Shown here in pieces: positions 27,475-36,371 of a DNA stretch of 64,000 bases. The stretch is from NCBI RefSeq assembly GCF_040117685.2, contig NZ_JBEDYP020000003.1, positions 26,885 through 90,884 on the forward strand, given 5' to 3'. Positions within the stretch are counted from its first letter, which is position 1. Every line of letters begins with the position of its first letter. The stretch is from Gracilimonas sp040117685 (GTDB lineage: Bacteria > Bacteroidota > Rhodothermia > Balneolales > Balneolaceae). A program made the position numbers and the translations under genes. The notes beneath the pieces were generated by a model. It searched no databases and was not told the origin of the DNA. It saw only the letters and a program-made list of their open reading frames with translations.

Positions 27475-28116
27475 ATGAAAGTAATACAAAAAGCATTTTT
27501 GGTTCTATTCTTTGGGGTATTTACAACAGGAGCACTACATGCTCAGTATTCAAATATGGATGTACAGGATCCTGTAGAGATCTCTGATTTGTTGCAAACA
27601 CAATCATTAATGCACCCTGAATTTCCAGACTCATTGGTTAGTAAGTTAGAATTTCCAATTGAGGTATTTATCAAACAGAAAGGGGGAAATCGAAAGGGTG
27701 CTTCCTCAAAAAGTGATGGATTGGGCGGATTTATGTCCAGATTAGTTAAGAATTCACCAATGCAAATGGATACAGCAAGACTAAGATCTGGTAATAATCA
27801 GCCAGTCACATTAATACTTGTTATTCCGAGTAAAGATTTGGGCCAGGGTAATTATCAATTAAGAGGGGTTACTACCAATTTTAATGAACATTTCAGACCC
27901 ACCTCAACAAGTACAAAAATTTTGCCAAACAGCAAGGGAATAGAAATTCATTATTATTTCCACAAAGGCATTCCAAAACTTCCGAAAGATCATGAACACA
28001 TTGAATACGATGAAGAAATGGAGGGTTTTAAGGAAGGGATGAAGGCGCACAAAGCATTGATGGTGCAGCACATCTATGGTCATGTGTGTGACCCAACTCA
28101 CGAAATATGTAATTAA
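27475..28116 (+). CDS. Exported protein of unknown function
   Basis: A 213-residue protein I do not recognise. It has a signal peptide (AFLVLFFGVFTTGALHAQ) and a basic, Gly/Ser-rich middle (KQKGGNRKGASSKSDGLGGF). A beta-rich part with VTLILVIPSKDLGQGNYQLRG follows, then an acidic helix (YDEEMEGFKEGMKAHKALM) and a C-terminus HVCDPTHEICN with two cysteines. It sits directly before the second histidine kinase gene (27 bases) and behind a locus dyad, so it may belong to that signalling unit, perhaps as a periplasmic sensor partner or output. That role is inferred from position only. Confidence 0.75.
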   Translation: MKVIQKAFLVLFFGVFTTGALHAQYSNMDVQDPVEISDLLQTQSLMHPEFPDSLVSKLEFPIEVFIKQKGGNRKGASSKSDGLGGFMSRLVKNSPMQMDTARLRSGNNQPVTLILVIPSKDLGQGNYQLRGVTTNFNEHFRPTSTSTKILPNSKGIEIHYYFHKGIPKLPKDHEHIEYDEEMEGFKEGMKAHKALMVQHIYGHVCDPTHEICN

Positions 28117-28143
28117 ACCTCAAGCTTCTACTAAAGAAAACAC

Positions 28144-31068
28144 TTGGTCTTTTTGAAAATAGAATTCAACACAGCCAGTCTTTGTCTAAAAGGTGTGGCT
28201 GTGTTCTTTATTACTTTTCTTTGTATTGAATCTACTTTGGGACAGGGATTTTCATTACATACTTATTATTCACCTCAGGAGTATGGTTCACACGTGCAGA
28301 ACTGGACGGCTGCAAAGGATACTAATGGATTCATTTATATTGGTAATGGTTCAGGTTTGATAACATTTAATGGGGTGGAATGGGAAGGAACTCACATAGG
28401 CGAAACCGGCAGGGGAAATTCAATTTTTACCTCTAGTACAGGCAAAATTTATGCAAGCGGCTCAACAGATTTTGGATACCTGGCACCGGACTCTACTTCT
28501 TCTTTTAGCTATGAATCTATTTCACAAAAATTTTATTCAGAAGAGGAACGGGTTCCCGGACAGTTCGAAACCTACGAGCAGGGAGGTAGCTTATTTTTCA
28601 GGCACTCATGGGGTATTAATAAATATGATGGACAGAATCTGACTAAGTTTGGTATAGATAAAGGCATATTGGGACATTCAGCCAGGATGGCCGATTCAAT
28701 TTTAATAGGAGCTCCCCGGGGTATTGTATCATTTAGTTTGGATAGAGAGGGCAGCTTTAATTTTAAAAAGGGCTCTGAAATATTTGCTGGGAAGCACGTC
28801 TGGATTGCCAACAATTATAAACCAGGACATGTGCTGTTTGGGGACTGGGGAAACCTGCTGATTGATTATGATGGTTCTTCTTTCAGACCATTTATTACGG
28901 AAGTCGATGGTTATTTGAGAGAACATCGCATTTACGATTTTGAAGTAATTTCAGACAGTGTATATGCCATAGCAACTCTTTCTGGTGGGGTAGTTTTTAT
29001 AAACGAAAAGGGTGAACTCTTAAAAATGTTCACTGAGAAGAATGGCCTGGCGACTAATCAGGTTTATGATCTTTATTTTGATGAAGAAAAAATACTTTGG
29101 CTGGGACTTCAAAAAGGAATTCAGAAACTATTATTGGATGAAACACTAATAATATATAATGAATCCTCTGGTTTGAATGACATTGTAACCGGTTTTGCAT
29201 TTAATGCCCAAAAGGTTTTTGTCAATACAACTTTTGGATTGTTTAGGGGAGAAGTCATTCAACCCGAACGAACTATGGAGTTTACAGAAGTAGATACCCC
29301 TGAAAGCATAGTGCATGTATTCAGTTGGAAGAACCTTTTTTATGCATTATCAAGTAACGGACTGTATAAGATTGACGAAGAAGGAAGTTTTGAAAAACTG
29401 ATTAATGATCCATACCTGATAAAGGTGAAGTCGAAATATGAGACAGATCGAATTTCATTCGTGAATCAAACTCATCTCATTCACTTCGATGGATCTCGGT
29501 TTGAGAAATTATCATTGCCGGATATACATACACCCGGGGATGCACTGTTAACCGGAGATTCACTTTTTGTACTAAACCCTTCAACAGGTTTGCAGTTAGT
29601 TGTCAACGGTACCGTGACATCAATCCCATTCGGAACTAATGAGGAAGCTATTAACCTCTACAATGAAATTGATAGTATTAACAATGACATTTATGTAGCC
29701 GTAGAGGGGGATGATGTTGAAATCTCATTCTACAAATTTGAAAGAGAAGTGAGCTTTATGAGTAACGAACATTTTCTATCAAAAATCCCTGAGTTCAATT
29801 CTAACCAGGTAGTTACATTTCAACAATGTTCAGATTCAGAGATTTGGTTTATTGGGGGGCTAAGAATTGTAAGGATATTTAAAGAAGCAAAAGAATGGAA
29901 ATTGGATGAATCGTCTTTTGGTTTACTCAACGGAGGAAGCGCTTCGGAAATAATTAATACGATAAATTGCGAGTCAAATGGGGTGTGGTTTGGTGGAACA
30001 ATCGGGCTTTTTCACCTGAAAGAGCCCGATTTTAATTATGACACTGACTTCAAAACCAATATCACCGGTATTTACATAAACCGAGACTCGCTGATTTATG
30101 GAGGCTTCGGCGAACCGCAGCAGCCTATTATATTACCCTATGCCAATAACGAGCTCAGGTTTAGTTATGCAGCTGCCAGTTATGTGGCCCCTGACCGCAA
30201 CCAGTACCAGGTAAAGCTGGAAGGATTTGATTCAGACTGGAGCACATGGACGTCCGAAACCCAAAAAGATTATACCAACATCCCGGAAGGGGAATATATG
30301 TTCAGGGTCCGCAGTAAGAATGTGTATGATGTAGCAGGTATCGCCGATGCTATTCCATTCGAAATTTTACCCCCCTGGTACCGAACCTGGTGGGCCTATT
30401 TGTTATATACGTTTACCATTGCCGGGATTTTGTACCTGGCCTATAAAATCAGGATTAATCAAATTCTTCGGGTACAACGAATCCGGAATAACATTGCCAG
30501 CGACCTTCACGATGAGGTTAGTGCCACTCTTAGCAGTATCAGCTATTTTGCAGAGGCTATAAAAAGTGACAAGGTGAAAAAAGACAAGAACCGGTTCGTT
30601 AATTTGATAGCCAACAGCGCCGATGACGCTAAAGAGAAAATCACAGACATCGTGTGGGCGATCAACCCGGAGCATGACGACTGGCCGGCTTTTCTTTCCA
30701 AGTGCCGCCGTTTTACGTCAGATTTGTTGGAAAGTAAGGAGATGGAATACAGCCTTAAAATCGATGAGTTTATCCCCGGTAAGCTCGACATGCAATTGCG
30801 CCAACACCTGTGGCTGATCTTCAAGGAAATGGTGACGAATGCCGTACGTCATTCCAAAGCCACCCAGCTGGATGTTATCATGAAGTACGAAGAAGGGGAG
30901 TTAAAACTGGTAGTTCAGGATAACGGTGAAGGCATGGATGTGGATAGTGTACGAAAAGGGAACGGGCTGGTGAACATCCACAAACGGGCAGAGCAGATAG
31001 ATGGAGAGATTTCTTTGAAAACATCGGAAGGTTTCGGAACCCGATGGATGCTGAAAGTTCCACTTTGA
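28144..31068 (+). CDS. Two-component regulator propeller histidine kinase
   Basis: A sensor kinase of about 974 residues. After a signal or anchor segment (VAVFFITFLCIESTLGQG) comes a long extracellular region with propeller blades (for example ILWLGLQKGIQKLLL and GVWFGGTIGLFHL). A Y_Y_Y domain follows (NELRFSYAAASYVAP, YQVKLEGFDSDWSTW, YTNIPEGEYMFRVRSKN), then a membrane segment near 755 (AYLLYTFTIAGILYLAYKI), the phosphoacceptor His in IASDLHDEVSATLSSI, and a HATPase with DNGEGMD and GNGLVNI. The kinase core is paralogous to that of the gene at 18264. The start is TTG at 28144 or a nearby TTG/GTG; no ATG fits. The regulator follows at 31158. Confidence 0.9.
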   Translation: MVFLKIEFNTASLCLKGVAVFFITFLCIESTLGQGFSLHTYYSPQEYGSHVQNWTAAKDTNGFIYIGNGSGLITFNGVEWEGTHIGETGRGNSIFTSSTGKIYASGSTDFGYLAPDSTSSFSYESISQKFYSEEERVPGQFETYEQGGSLFFRHSWGINKYDGQNLTKFGIDKGILGHSARMADSILIGAPRGIVSFSLDREGSFNFKKGSEIFAGKHVWIANNYKPGHVLFGDWGNLLIDYDGSSFRPFITEVDGYLREHRIYDFEVISDSVYAIATLSGGVVFINEKGELLKMFTEKNGLATNQVYDLYFDEEKILWLGLQKGIQKLLLDETLIIYNESSGLNDIVTGFAFNAQKVFVNTTFGLFRGEVIQPERTMEFTEVDTPESIVHVFSWKNLFYALSSNGLYKIDEEGSFEKLINDPYLIKVKSKYETDRISFVNQTHLIHFDGSRFEKLSLPDIHTPGDALLTGDSLFVLNPSTGLQLVVNGTVTSIPFGTNEEAINLYNEIDSINNDIYVAVEGDDVEISFYKFEREVSFMSNEHFLSKIPEFNSNQVVTFQQCSDSEIWFIGGLRIVRIFKEAKEWKLDESSFGLLNGGSASEIINTINCESNGVWFGGTIGLFHLKEPDFNYDTDFKTNITGIYINRDSLIYGGFGEPQQPIILPYANNELRFSYAAASYVAPDRNQYQVKLEGFDSDWSTWTSETQKDYTNIPEGEYMFRVRSKNVYDVAGIADAIPFEILPPWYRTWWAYLLYTFTIAGILYLAYKIRINQILRVQRIRNNIASDLHDEVSATLSSISYFAEAIKSDKVKKDKNRFVNLIANSADDAKEKITDIVWAINPEHDDWPAFLSKCRRFTSDLLESKEMEYSLKIDEFIPGKLDMQLRQHLWLIFKEMVTNAVRHSKATQLDVIMKYEEGELKLVVQDNGEGMDVDSVRKGNGLVNIHKRAEQIDGEISLKTSEGFGTRWMLKVPL

Positions 31069-31073
31069 TTAAG

Positions 31074-31117
31074 ACCACATAAGCATGTGGTAGGTTTTTC
31101 GGTAGAACGGGCTATAT
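31074..31117 (+). promoter_or_regulatory. Dyad and GGCTATAT box upstream of response regulator 2
   Basis: ACCACATA-AG-CATGTGGT (31074-31091) is a near-perfect 8-2-8 dyad. After exactly 18 bases comes GGCTATAT (31110-31117), as before response regulator 1. This supports a regulator-controlled promoter within the kinase-regulator gap. Confidence 0.6.
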
Positions 31118-31157
31118 TCAGGGAAGCAAATATCTTACAAAGTAACAAGGGCTTATC

Positions 31158-31796
31158 GTGATTAAAGTTGGTATCGTAGAAGACAATGAGTACATGCGGG
31201 AGGGATGGGAAACCTTTATCGACCATGAAAGGGATTTAACGGTAATCGGAAGCTTTGGTTCGTGTGAAGATGCCTTTGAGTCCGATGCCATCAATAAAGT
31301 GGATTTGATGATTATGGATATTGGTCTGCCGGGAATGACCGGTATTGAAGGGGTGAAATACATGCGGGAAAACCACCCGGATGTGAATATCATCATGGCA
31401 ACGGTACATGATGATGACGACCATATTTTCGATGCTCTGAAAGCCGGTGCTGTGGGATACCTGATGAAAAAAGTAACACCCGATGAAATGGTACATGCTA
31501 TTCGTGATGCCCATGAAGGCGGTTCACCAATCACCCCAAATATAGCCCGAAAAGTGATCGCCACTTTTCAAAAGGCAGCGGATTTGGAAGAAGAGCTGTC
31601 GGATCGTGAAATACAAATCCTGAAAGAGTTGGCCACCGGTCGTTCGTATGCAGCTATAGGGAAAAAGATATTCTTGTCGGTGGATGGAGTCCGGCATCAT
31701 ATCCGTAATATTTACCAAAAGCTGGAAGTGCATTCCCGTTCCGAAGCCATAGCCAAAGGAATTACCCGCCATATTATCGATCCTGACAACGATTGA
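31158..31796 (+). CDS. NarL/LuxR-family response regulator 2
   Basis: A 212-residue regulator starting with GTG at 31158. The receiver domain shows VGIVEDNEYMREGW, the phosphoacceptor Asp in DLMIMDIGLPGMTG (about residue 54), and Lys in GYLMKKVTPDEM. The C-terminal LuxR-type helix-turn-helix reads LSDREIQILKELATGRSYAAI and SVDGVRHHIRNIYQKLEVHSRSEAIAKG. It is the cognate partner of the propeller kinase and a paralogue of the regulator at 20324. Given their near-identical recognition region, the two regulators may bind the same dyads, so cross-talk is plausible. Confidence 0.93.
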   Translation: MIKVGIVEDNEYMREGWETFIDHERDLTVIGSFGSCEDAFESDAINKVDLMIMDIGLPGMTGIEGVKYMRENHPDVNIIMATVHDDDDHIFDALKAGAVGYLMKKVTPDEMVHAIRDAHEGGSPITPNIARKVIATFQKAADLEEELSDREIQILKELATGRSYAAIGKKIFLSVDGVRHHIRNIYQKLEVHSRSEAIAKGITRHIIDPDND

Positions 31797-31816
31797 TACG
31801 CCTGTTTTCTGTTAGA

Positions 31817-31834
31817 ACCACATTATCATGCGGT
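31817..31834. promoter_or_regulatory. Dyad-family site downstream of response regulator 2
   Basis: ACCACATT-AT-CATGCGGT lies 20 bases after the regulator stop, at the position equivalent to the dyad at 20987 behind response regulator 1. A further TGTGGT half-site occurs at about 31847. Confidence 0.55.
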
Positions 31835-31863
31835 TTAATTGGAACGTGTGGTTTTTAGTTTGG

Positions 31864-31938
31864 GCGCAGTAAGTCCTTCCAGACTATACTAACCTAATAC
31901 ACTAAAGCCCTGTCTTTTGATAAAGACGGGGCTTTTTT
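31864..31938 (+). ncRNA. Candidate small RNA after response regulator 2
   Basis: A non-coding stretch between the dyad (31817-31834) and the terminator (31904-31938). TTAGTTTGGG (31855-31864) could be a -7-like element, and TACTAACCTAA (31887-31897) followed by CTAAAGCCCTGTC repeats the sequence after response regulator 1. The start is a guess. It may be only the 3' untranslated region of the regulator gene. Confidence 0.35.
31904..31938 (+). terminator. Rho-independent terminator
   Basis: 12-bp stem AGCCCTGTCTTT (31906-31917) with AAAGACGGGGCT (31922-31933), loop TGAT, then a T-run. It is paralogous in sequence to the terminator at 21122-21153. Confidence 0.85.
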
Positions 31939-32008
31939 AATTTCACATGCAGCGAAAATATCCCGATATTCAGCGCGAATTTCAGATGTACAAACCACGC
32001 AGCTTTTT

Positions 32009-33380
32009 ATGAAAGATTTTATTCGCATCGCATCGGGACAAGGCTTTTGGGGCGATCTGCCCAATGCACCCGTCAATCAGGCAAAAAAAGGGCCCATCGA
32101 TTACCTGGTGATGGATTACCTGGCTGAAGTAACCATGTCCATCATGCAAAAGCAGCGCATGAGAAATACTGACTGGGGATATGCCCGCGATTTTGTGAAT
32201 GTTGTAGAACAGGTTTTGCCGGAAATCAAAAATGACGGAATTAAAGTAATCAGCAATGCCGGTGGAGTGAATCCGATGGCTTGTAAGGATGAAATTTTGA
32301 AAGTAGCCAAAGAAAAAGGCTATACCGGTTTAAAAGTAGCGGTTGTAAACGGCGATGATATTCTAAGCAATATTGATGAATTGATAGCAGACGGTCATGT
32401 AGCTGAAAAATATGGACGATGGGCGTCCTATTTCGGAAATAAAGGATGACCTGCTCAGCGCCAACGTATATTTTGGCTGCCAGCCTATTGTAGAAGCTTT
32501 GGAGGCCGGGGCTGATGTGATCATTACCGGAAGAGTAACAGACACCGGACTTACGCTCGCACCTATGATCCATGAATTTGGATGGGAGGCGGATGATTTC
32601 GATAAAATGGCGGTAGGGACCATTGCCGGACACATTATAGAATGCGGAGCCCAGGTGTCGGGCGGTAACTTCACCGATTGGGAAAAGGTGGACGATTTCA
32701 CCGATATAGGATTCCCTATCATTGAAGCGTATCCAAACGGAGACTTCTTCGTTACCAAACACGAAAACACCGGTGGACTTGTAAGTGAGATGACGGTAAA
32801 AGAGCAGTTGTTGTACGAAATCGGGGATCCTTCAGAGTATATTACCCCGGATGTAATTGCTGATTTCACTTCTGTTAAGGTTGAAGAAGCCGGAGCCAAT
32901 CGGGTAAAAGTGACCGGTATAAAAGGCCGACCCGATACACCCACTTATAAAGTATCAGCCAGTTATAATGACGGATTTAAACTCTCCTCAACACTGGTTT
33001 ACTGCTGGCCCGATGCCCTGAAGAAAGCCGTTAAAGGTGCTGAAATCCTGGAGAAAAGAGCTGAAGCACTTGGGTTGAATTTCGATGAATTCAATAAAGA
33101 ATATATTGGCTTTAATGGAAATACAGAGACCCCTGTAACAGAAGAAGCCCTGAATGCGGAGTTTGATGAAATTCAGATGCGGGTCTCGGTTTCAGGAAAA
33201 AGCAAAAATGATTTAAATCGCTTTGGGATGGAAATAGCACCTCTTATCTTAACGGGTCCAAGCGGTGTAACCGGCTTTGCGGGAGGGCGGCCCAAAGCAA
33301 GCGATGTGGTAGCTTACTGGCCGGCTTTGTTGGACAAGGATGCAGTGAGTCCGAAAGTCACTTTATTTGAAATTAAATAA
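32009..33380 (+). pseudogene. AtuA-like (acyclic terpene utilisation / DUF1446) protein, one frameshift
   Basis: Two overlapping frames together encode about 456 residues. The first (32009-32449) has GFWGDLPNAPVNQAKKG, IDYLVMDYLAEVTM and VISNAGGVNPMACKDEI. The second (frame +1, about 32404-33380) continues with ANVYFGCQPIVEALEAGADVIITGRVTDTGL and ends with LTGPSGVTGFAGGRPKASDVV. Both are the AtuA/DUF1446 N-terminal layout. The break lies at an AAAAA run (about 32405-32409): with four A the joint reads VAENMDDGRPIS, which fits. It could be a sequence error or a true loss. AtuA proteins are linked to acyclic terpene and leucine-type degradation, consistent with the methylcrotonyl-like carboxylase at 7310, though the two are distant. 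Confidence 0.75.
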
Positions 33381-33441
33381 TTAATCATCATCAAAGCACA
33401 AACCCTGACTGGTTTGCGCAAGAGTTAAAAAAGTAAGAATA

Positions 33442-34473
33442 ATGAAGATTGCGGTTATTGGAGCAGGAATCTCAGGATTAACAGCCGGACGAGAATTGGC
33501 ACATGCAGGCCACGAAGTTGTAGTATTTGAAAAAAGCAGAGGCTATGGGGGCAGGCTGGCTACCCGTTATGCCGGTAAAGATAATGCCCATAAGTTTGAT
33601 CACGGTGTTTCATTCTTTACAGCTGAATCTCCGGAGTTCAAAAAATTAATTACAGAACTGGCTGCTAAAGATATTGTTACAACCTGGGAAGGAAGTTATG
33701 CCACCAGGATTGCGAACGGTGAGGTAACCATTCGGGAGAATGGCTCGCCTTATTACTATGCTCCCCAAGGGATGAATACCATTGGGAAGTATCTGGGTAG
33801 AAATCTCGATATCCGGCTCAATGAAAAGGTGGGAGGGTTAACTCATATCGGTGAAAACCGCCGCAAGAAAAAAAGCTGGATGCTGAATTTCCCAACTGCT
33901 TTAACGGAAAGCGCGGATGCGGTTATTATTTCAGCACCAGCCCGTCAGGCTTATGCACTCTTAAATACCACCATCGATGAAATCGAAACACTGAAGATGG
34001 TCCGGGAAATTGATGAAGTGGAATATGAGTCTCAGTTCGCCCTGATGGCTGGTTTCGAAGAAGCAGACATGCCCGAGTGGAATGCGCTGGATTGTGAAGA
34101 TGATATTATTGAATTCATTTCCAATGAAACTACTAAGAGAAGTGAGGGAGATTTAAAAACATTGGTTGTTCATACTACATCAGAATTTGCGAAGAAGCAT
34201 ATGCACAGCGATCGCGAAGTGGCTGAAGAAATGATTATTGATCGACTTACGGAAATTTTAGGAGGATGGGCGGCTCTTGCAGATTGGAAAGAAATGCACT
34301 TCTGGAGATACAGCCGGGCTGTGAATCCACTTCCACACGACTTTATGGAAATTAGAGGAAACGACACTCCATTAGCTTTGGTTGGTGGTTACATGAACGG
34401 TAACACCGTTGAGTCGGCTTACCTGTCTGGATTGAGACTCGGAAAACACTGGGTTGAGCAATTTGCCGACTAA
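33442..34473 (+). CDS. FAD-dependent amine oxidase-like protein (renalase type)
   Basis: A 343-residue flavoprotein. The N-terminal FAD-binding motif is IAVIGAGISGLTAGRELAHAG, followed by the acidic ribose ligand in VVVFEKSRGYGGRLATR and the DHGVSFF segment typical of the renalase-like group. A C-terminal FAD contact region reads LALVGGYMNGNTVESAYLSG. It probably oxidises a small molecule or dihydropyridine; the substrate is unknown. It follows the AtuA-like gene by 61 bases on the same strand. Confidence 0.85.
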   Translation: MKIAVIGAGISGLTAGRELAHAGHEVVVFEKSRGYGGRLATRYAGKDNAHKFDHGVSFFTAESPEFKKLITELAAKDIVTTWEGSYATRIANGEVTIRENGSPYYYAPQGMNTIGKYLGRNLDIRLNEKVGGLTHIGENRRKKKSWMLNFPTALTESADAVIISAPARQAYALLNTTIDEIETLKMVREIDEVEYESQFALMAGFEEADMPEWNALDCEDDIIEFISNETTKRSEGDLKTLVVHTTSEFAKKHMHSDREVAEEMIIDRLTEILGGWAALADWKEMHFWRYSRAVNPLPHDFMEIRGNDTPLALVGGYMNGNTVESAYLSGLRLGKHWVEQFAD

Positions 34474-34505
34474 TTAAATTTAAAAGCCATTAAACCGGAT
34501 TAGGT

Positions 34506-36299
34506 TTGGGTGCTATAAAACAACTTAACAGGTACCTTAAAAAGTACAAGGGCACGATGATACTGGGTGCCCTCTTCCTGACTGCATCAAATGCTTTTCT
34601 TGTCTGGATACCGGTGCTCATCCGGCAGACTATGGATGAGGTGGAGAGAATAGGAGAGCAGGGGTTTGATGTACCCTCAAGTATTGTGCAAACGCTTTTT
34701 ACTACTGAAGCATCCAAGCTGCTTGCTACCAATTCCCTGATTCTCATCGGTGCGGTTGTGATGTACGGTATTCTGCTTTTTGCTACTCGTCAAACCCTTA
34801 TAGTTACCTCCAGAAGGGTAGAGTTCGATATTCGAAATGATATAGTCGAAAAGCTGATGAAGCTCCCGCAACGCTATTTTGCGGAGAACTCCTCGGGCGA
34901 AACCTATGTCCGGGCTACCGAAGATGTAGGTAAAGTTAGTGACTACTATGGGCCGGTAATCATGTACAGTATCAATACGATTACACGTGCCGGTTTTGTA
35001 TTAACCATGATGTTCTTAGTGAATCCCACACTTACTTTGTGGTCTTTGATTCCCCTTCCACTCATCTCAATTTTTGCTTATTGGATTACCGGGTTCATCC
35101 ACACACACTCAACCATTATTCAGGAGCAGTATTCTTCGCTCGCCGGCAGGGCAAAGGAAACCTTTTCAGCCATCAGGCTCATAAAAGCATACAACCGCAT
35201 TGATAATGAGCAGAAGTTATTTGAAGACGAGAGCGAAAAATACCGGAAGAAAAAACTTCGGTTAGATATGATTGAGTCTATGTTTCATCCCGCTCTTAAT
35301 TTTCTGATTGGGATATCCTTGCTTATTGTGATCTGGAAGGGGGGAGAAATGGTGATTGCCGGAACGATTACAGTAGGTAATATCGCTGAGTTTCTGATTT
35401 ATGTAGCCTATTTAATTTGGCCGGTTGCAGCTTTGGGCTACACTACGAATCGGTTTCAGCGTTCACTGGCATCCTGGAACCGTATTGAGGAGCTCATGAA
35501 TGAACCTATAGAGATTAAAAACTCGGACGAGCAGGTTGATCGCGAAGTTAAAGGGCATATCGAGTTTAAGGATGTGGGCTTCAAATATCCGGATAACGAT
35601 GAAATGGTGCTCAGTAAGGTCAGTTTTGAAATTAAACCCGGAGAGAATATAGCCATTGTAGGCCGAACCGGATCTGGTAAAACAAGCTTGGTGCAGTTGA
35701 TACCCCGCCTTTTTGACCCGGTGGAAGGGGAGATTTTGATTGATGGAGTCAACTTAAAGAATTGGTCGCTTGGCCGTTTGAGGGAAGCCATTGGTTTTGT
35801 TCCTCAGGAAACATTTTTATTTTCTGATACCATTGGTGAAAATATAGCCTTTGGGGTAGATAACGCCTCGGATGAGCAAATTGAGACAGCTGCAGAAAAA
35901 GCGCAGGTAAAACAGAATATTTTGGATTTTGAGAAAAAATTTAAGACTATGCTTGGCGAGAGGGGTATCACATTGTCAGGTGGTCAAAAGCAAAGGACAG
36001 CAATAGCAAGAGCACTGATTAAAGACCCCAGGATTTTAATTTTTGATGACTCACTGAGTGCGGTAGATACAAAAACAGAAGACGCAATATTAAAACACCT
36101 CAGACAAGAGTTAAGCGGACGCACAACCATCATGATTAGTCATCGTATTTCTACTATAAAGGATGCTGACAAGATATATTACATTGAGGAAGGAAGCGTT
36201 GTAGAAGAAGGCACACACGAAGAATTGTTGGCTGAAGATGGCAGATACACCGCTATGTACAATAAGCAGATATTAGAACAAGAATTGGCAGAAATATAA
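34506..36299 (+). CDS. ABC exporter subunit (fused permease-ATPase, TM287/LmrC-like)
   Basis: A 597-residue half-transporter with six membrane helices (about 20-320) and a C-terminal ATPase. Walker A is VGRTGSGKTS, the signature is a canonical LSGGQKQRT, and Walker B is ILIFDDSLSAVD with Asp in place of the catalytic Glu. That combination is what heterodimeric exporters with one degenerate ATP site show (TM287/288, LmrCD). The complementary partner is at 37650-39424, with LSMGQ and a normal Glu. It starts with TTG at 34506 after TTAGG. The substrate is unknown; multidrug or lipid export is common in this group. Confidence 0.9.
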   Translation: MGAIKQLNRYLKKYKGTMILGALFLTASNAFLVWIPVLIRQTMDEVERIGEQGFDVPSSIVQTLFTTEASKLLATNSLILIGAVVMYGILLFATRQTLIVTSRRVEFDIRNDIVEKLMKLPQRYFAENSSGETYVRATEDVGKVSDYYGPVIMYSINTITRAGFVLTMMFLVNPTLTLWSLIPLPLISIFAYWITGFIHTHSTIIQEQYSSLAGRAKETFSAIRLIKAYNRIDNEQKLFEDESEKYRKKKLRLDMIESMFHPALNFLIGISLLIVIWKGGEMVIAGTITVGNIAEFLIYVAYLIWPVAALGYTTNRFQRSLASWNRIEELMNEPIEIKNSDEQVDREVKGHIEFKDVGFKYPDNDEMVLSKVSFEIKPGENIAIVGRTGSGKTSLVQLIPRLFDPVEGEILIDGVNLKNWSLGRLREAIGFVPQETFLFSDTIGENIAFGVDNASDEQIETAAEKAQVKQNILDFEKKFKTMLGERGITLSGGQKQRTAIARALIKDPRILIFDDSLSAVDTKTEDAILKHLRQELSGRTTIMISHRISTIKDADKIYYIEEGSVVEEGTHEELLAEDGRYTAMYNKQILEQELAEI

Positions 36300-36371
36300 G
36301 TTATCAACCGGGGCCAATTGTATGAAAGCAATGCCCCAAAAAGAAAACATACATTACGGGAGATCAGAAAA

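Noticed and set aside
31948..32011. A 21-codon frame whose TGA overlaps the ATG of the AtuA-like gene
   Set aside because: The TATGA overlap suggested translational coupling, but there is no ribosome-binding site and no sequence resemblance; probably chance.
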